19,923 nucleotides of DNA, from positions 1-19,923 of the forward strand of contig MU129346.1 of assembly GCA_014904985.1 (NCBI GenBank). The letters run 5' to 3'. The position numbers and the translations under genes were made by a program. Under the pieces are notes generated by a model. The model worked only from the letters and a program-made list of their open reading frames with translations. It did no database searches and was not told where the DNA came from. Shown here in pieces: positions 19,421-19,923 of the stretch; the stretch's first letter is position 1, and every line of letters starts with the position of its first letter. The stretch comes from Hydnum rufescens UP504. Its lineage: Eukaryota > Basidiomycota > Agaricomycetes > Cantharellales > Hydnaceae.

Positions 19421-19815
19421 CTTTGGCCAGTGCTGCGCCTCACGATACCCCTGGTTCTGCTGCTCATCCCTCGTCTAGTGCGTCCGCTGCAGCCACTGAA
19501 ATCATTCCTCATTCAGTTACCCAGACTCCGACCTGCATCTCATCAGTGCCACATTTCCACAAGACCCCATTCCCACCTCAACCTGGTATTTTGTGGGTGT
19601 GGGTGTCAGAGTTCGTCCGTTTCCCAGTTAATTCCGGATTTGTTTCCAGATTTGTTCCAGTTTGTTTCCGGTTTGTCCCGCCTCCATTTCATTTCCCCTT
19701 CATTTCCTCGTTTCCTTTACTTCCGGTTCCCACACACTTACCCCTGGCCCTGTCCCTGTCCCCTCCACTTTCCCATCCCCTGCCTGCTCCCCCTCTTGTG
19801 CCTGCCCCCCTGTAA
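19421..19815 (+). pseudogene. Ala/Ser- then Pro/Phe-rich tail of the preceding gene
   Basis: After the last repeat, one frame stays open through ALASAAPHDTPGSAAHPSSS and into a Phe/Pro/Leu-rich region, ending at TAA 19813-19815. The second half is low-complexity C/T-rich sequence (repeats of TTTCC, CCTGTCCC, GTTCC), and a competing frame is also open, so only the first ~40 codons are plausible as protein. Confidence 0.3.
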
Positions 19816-19849
19816 CCACCTCTCATTAAGCGATCAATCCCCCGTAGTA

Positions 19850-19872
19850 TAGGAACTATGTATAAGTAGTCC
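19850..19872 (+). promoter_or_regulatory. Candidate TATA box / LTR-like promoter
   Basis: CTATGTATAAGTAGTCCGGG follows an abrupt change from C/T-rich sequence, and the last ~60 bases (GATTCAGC...TCTCAGG) look like a transcribed leader. Such an arrangement is common in fungal retrotransposon LTRs, but the window ends before a partner LTR or primer-binding site can be seen. Confidence 0.2.
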
Positions 19873-19923
19873 GGGGCGAAATCCAGAGATTCAGCTTTGG
19901 TCTCTCAGGATTTCCGCTTCCAC

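Overview
The window looks like nuclear DNA of a mushroom-forming basidiomycete (Agaricomycetes). The main evidence is two copies of a KDZ (Kyakuja/Dileera/Zisupton) transposase gene with the family's cysteine cluster and catalytic motifs. Both are split by short fungal introns of about 53-66 bp with GTAAGT/GTTAGT-type donors. I see no intact host gene, no rRNA and no convincing tRNA. Essentially everything readable is transposon-derived, repetitive or decayed.

Layout: 55-2367 (-) a broken gene of unknown family; 2703-5145 a 21-bp satellite of ACTCATGAGT palindromes, split by a foldback element at 2832-3556; 5248-8640 (-) KDZ copy A; 8640-10690 several repeat families ending in a second ~21-bp satellite of TAGRCATGYCTA palindromes; 10702-14314 (-) KDZ copy B; 14767-15018 a repeat ending in A28; 15491-15901 (+) a proline-rich gene fragment; 16265-17669 a large inverted repeat; 17708-19815 (+) a broken gene of unknown family with a 35-codon internal repeat; 19816-19923 possible promoter or LTR-like sequence.

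The unifying observation is CpG decay. Reading base by base, positions 1-6234 contain no CpG at all. CpG is sparse through KDZ copy A, very dense in a 33-bp patch at 8736-8768, absent again at about 8800-10772, and ordinary from 10773 on. In-frame stops inside recognisable coding frames are nearly all TGA (18 listed), as expected for CGA->TGA. At the four such sites that can be aligned between the two KDZ copies, the other copy has Arg, once as CGA itself. In the inverted repeat at 16.3-17.7 kb, mismatches between the arms are mostly CG versus TG/CA. I infer that cytosine methylation and deamination (or an active CpG-directed mutation process) has hit this locus, with the first 10.7 kb old and the rest younger.

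The most unusual structure is a pair of unrelated-sequence satellites, one on each side of KDZ copy A. Both are built from perfect palindromes with a CATG core placed every ~21 bp (two helical turns). A CpG-intact palindrome TAGGCGCGCCTA survives beside the second array and suggests the CATG cores may be double-deaminated CGCG cores.
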